Translations under genes and position numbers: made by a program
Assembly: GCF_002277895.1 (NCBI RefSeq)
Contig: NZ_CP022998.1
Coordinates: 2,585,501 to 2,649,500, forward strand
Direction: 5' to 3'
Origin: Rhizobium sp. 11515TR
GTDB lineage: Bacteria; Pseudomonadota; Alphaproteobacteria; Rhizobiales; Rhizobiaceae
Length of the DNA stretch: 64,000 nt
The notes under the pieces: generated by a model
What the model was told of the DNA's origin: nothing
Databases searched by the model: none
Seen by the model: only the letters and a program-made list of their open reading frames with translations
Part shown: piece by piece, positions 63,711 through 64,000 of the stretch
Layout of the letters: each line of letters starts with the position of its first letter
How positions within the stretch are numbered: position 1 is the stretch's first letter

Positions 63711-64000
63711 TTATAGCGCGTGATAGCCGCGGTTCATATAGAGGAGTGCCGGCTTCGGCTCGCTATAGCGTATGGCCATCACCTCGCCGAAGATGATGTT
63801 GTGCGTGGAGGCCTGCTTGATCTCAAGAACGCGGCAATCGAAGGCGGCAAGAGCATCGGCAAGCACGGGCGCACCCGTCGCCAGCGTCTCGAACTTGCCA
63901 GCAGCGAAACGTTCATCGACGGTCAGCTGCGTCTTGCCGGAAAAGGCGTCGGCCAGGGCTTGATGATCGGCCCCGAGCGAATTTAGGGCAAAGATGCCGC
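63711..64000 (-). CDS. Flavin reductase family protein, 5' end outside the window
   Basis: The last 95 or so residues are visible in one open frame ending at TAA (63713-63711), with no start before the right edge. The sequence (ALADAFSGKTQLTVDERFAA, then STHNIIFGEVMAIRY) matches the C-terminal half of the flavin reductase domain family (HpaC/RutF-like), which reduces FMN or FAD with NAD(P)H for a partner monooxygenase. It is the upstream neighbour of the MoxR gene and may head the run. Confidence 0.8.
   Translation of the reverse strand, partial: GIFALNSLGADHQALADAFSGKTQLTVDERFAAGKFETLATGAPVLADALAAFDCRVLEIKQASTHNIIFGEVMAIRYSEPKPALLYMNRGYHAL

Overview
The window reads as chromosomal DNA of a fast-growing alphaproteobacterium of the Rhizobiaceae, most likely Rhizobium sensu lato. 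The evidence is the high GC with GC-rich third codon positions, the gene content (ATP12-type F1 assembly factor, DUF1489, DUF599, a suf operon with an Irr-like operator, a CtrA-like box), and intergenic palindromic repeats of the type common in Rhizobium. No insertion sequence, integrase, prophage or CRISPR array was seen. Apart from one short broken gene, all coding regions look intact.

Layout. 1-6 kb: a PAS-domain gene cut by the left edge, a PilZ gene, a prolyl aminopeptidase, a secreted transglutaminase-like cysteine protease, and an envelope block with a CtrA-like box, a membrane-anchored unknown and a D,D-carboxypeptidase with a SPOR domain. 6-13 kb: DUF1489, a serine hydrolase, L-serine dehydratase, three membrane genes, a MerR regulator facing its probable operator, and a degenerate deformylase-like gene. 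13-18 kb: small secreted proteins (one pair is tandem, cysteine-rich and half broken), a candidate small RNA, lipB, tRNA-Leu(GAG) and small regulatory genes. 18-30 kb: the two propionyl-CoA carboxylase subunits on opposite strands, flanking a formaldehyde detoxification run (frmA, a YaiI-family gene, fghA), a guanidine exporter behind a guanidine-II (mini-ykkC) riboswitch, and two DoxX genes. The pccB side is a compact minus-strand run with a pseudouridine synthase, a HAD phosphatase, the ATP12 factor and a lipoprotein.

30-44 kb holds two large operons. gcvT-gcvH-gcvP (glycine cleavage) lies behind a tandem glycine riboswitch. On the minus strand, a seven-gene Fe-S assembly operon (cysteine desulfurase, sufB, sufC, sufD, sufS, a DUF59 sufT-like gene, sufA) has a good promoter overlapped by an Irr-type iron-control element. 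A ZIP transporter and an orphan antitoxin-like gene lie between the two operons.

44-58 kb: an alpha/beta hydrolase, an acetyltransferase, a secreted caspase-fold protein that has lost both catalytic residues, tyrS, an MGMT-like small protein, a very long AsmA-like envelope protein, a Bcp-type peroxiredoxin, a DUF455 protein, an M23 peptidase and a DEAD-box RNA helicase. 58-64 kb: a Nudix gene, then a minus-strand run resembling the accessory part of a cox (aerobic CO dehydrogenase/xanthine dehydrogenase) cluster: MoxR ATPase, VWA protein, a split XdhC and a molybdopterin-binding/MobA-like fusion, without the structural dehydrogenase genes in view. A flavin reductase runs off the right edge.

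The items most worth following up are the probable pseudo-enzymes (deformylase-like, caspase-like), the cysteine-rich secreted pair, the candidate small RNA near 15.0 kb, and several regulatory sites readable directly from the sequence (guanidine-II riboswitch, Irr box, MerR palindrome, CtrA box). I did not find a clearly new multi-gene system.
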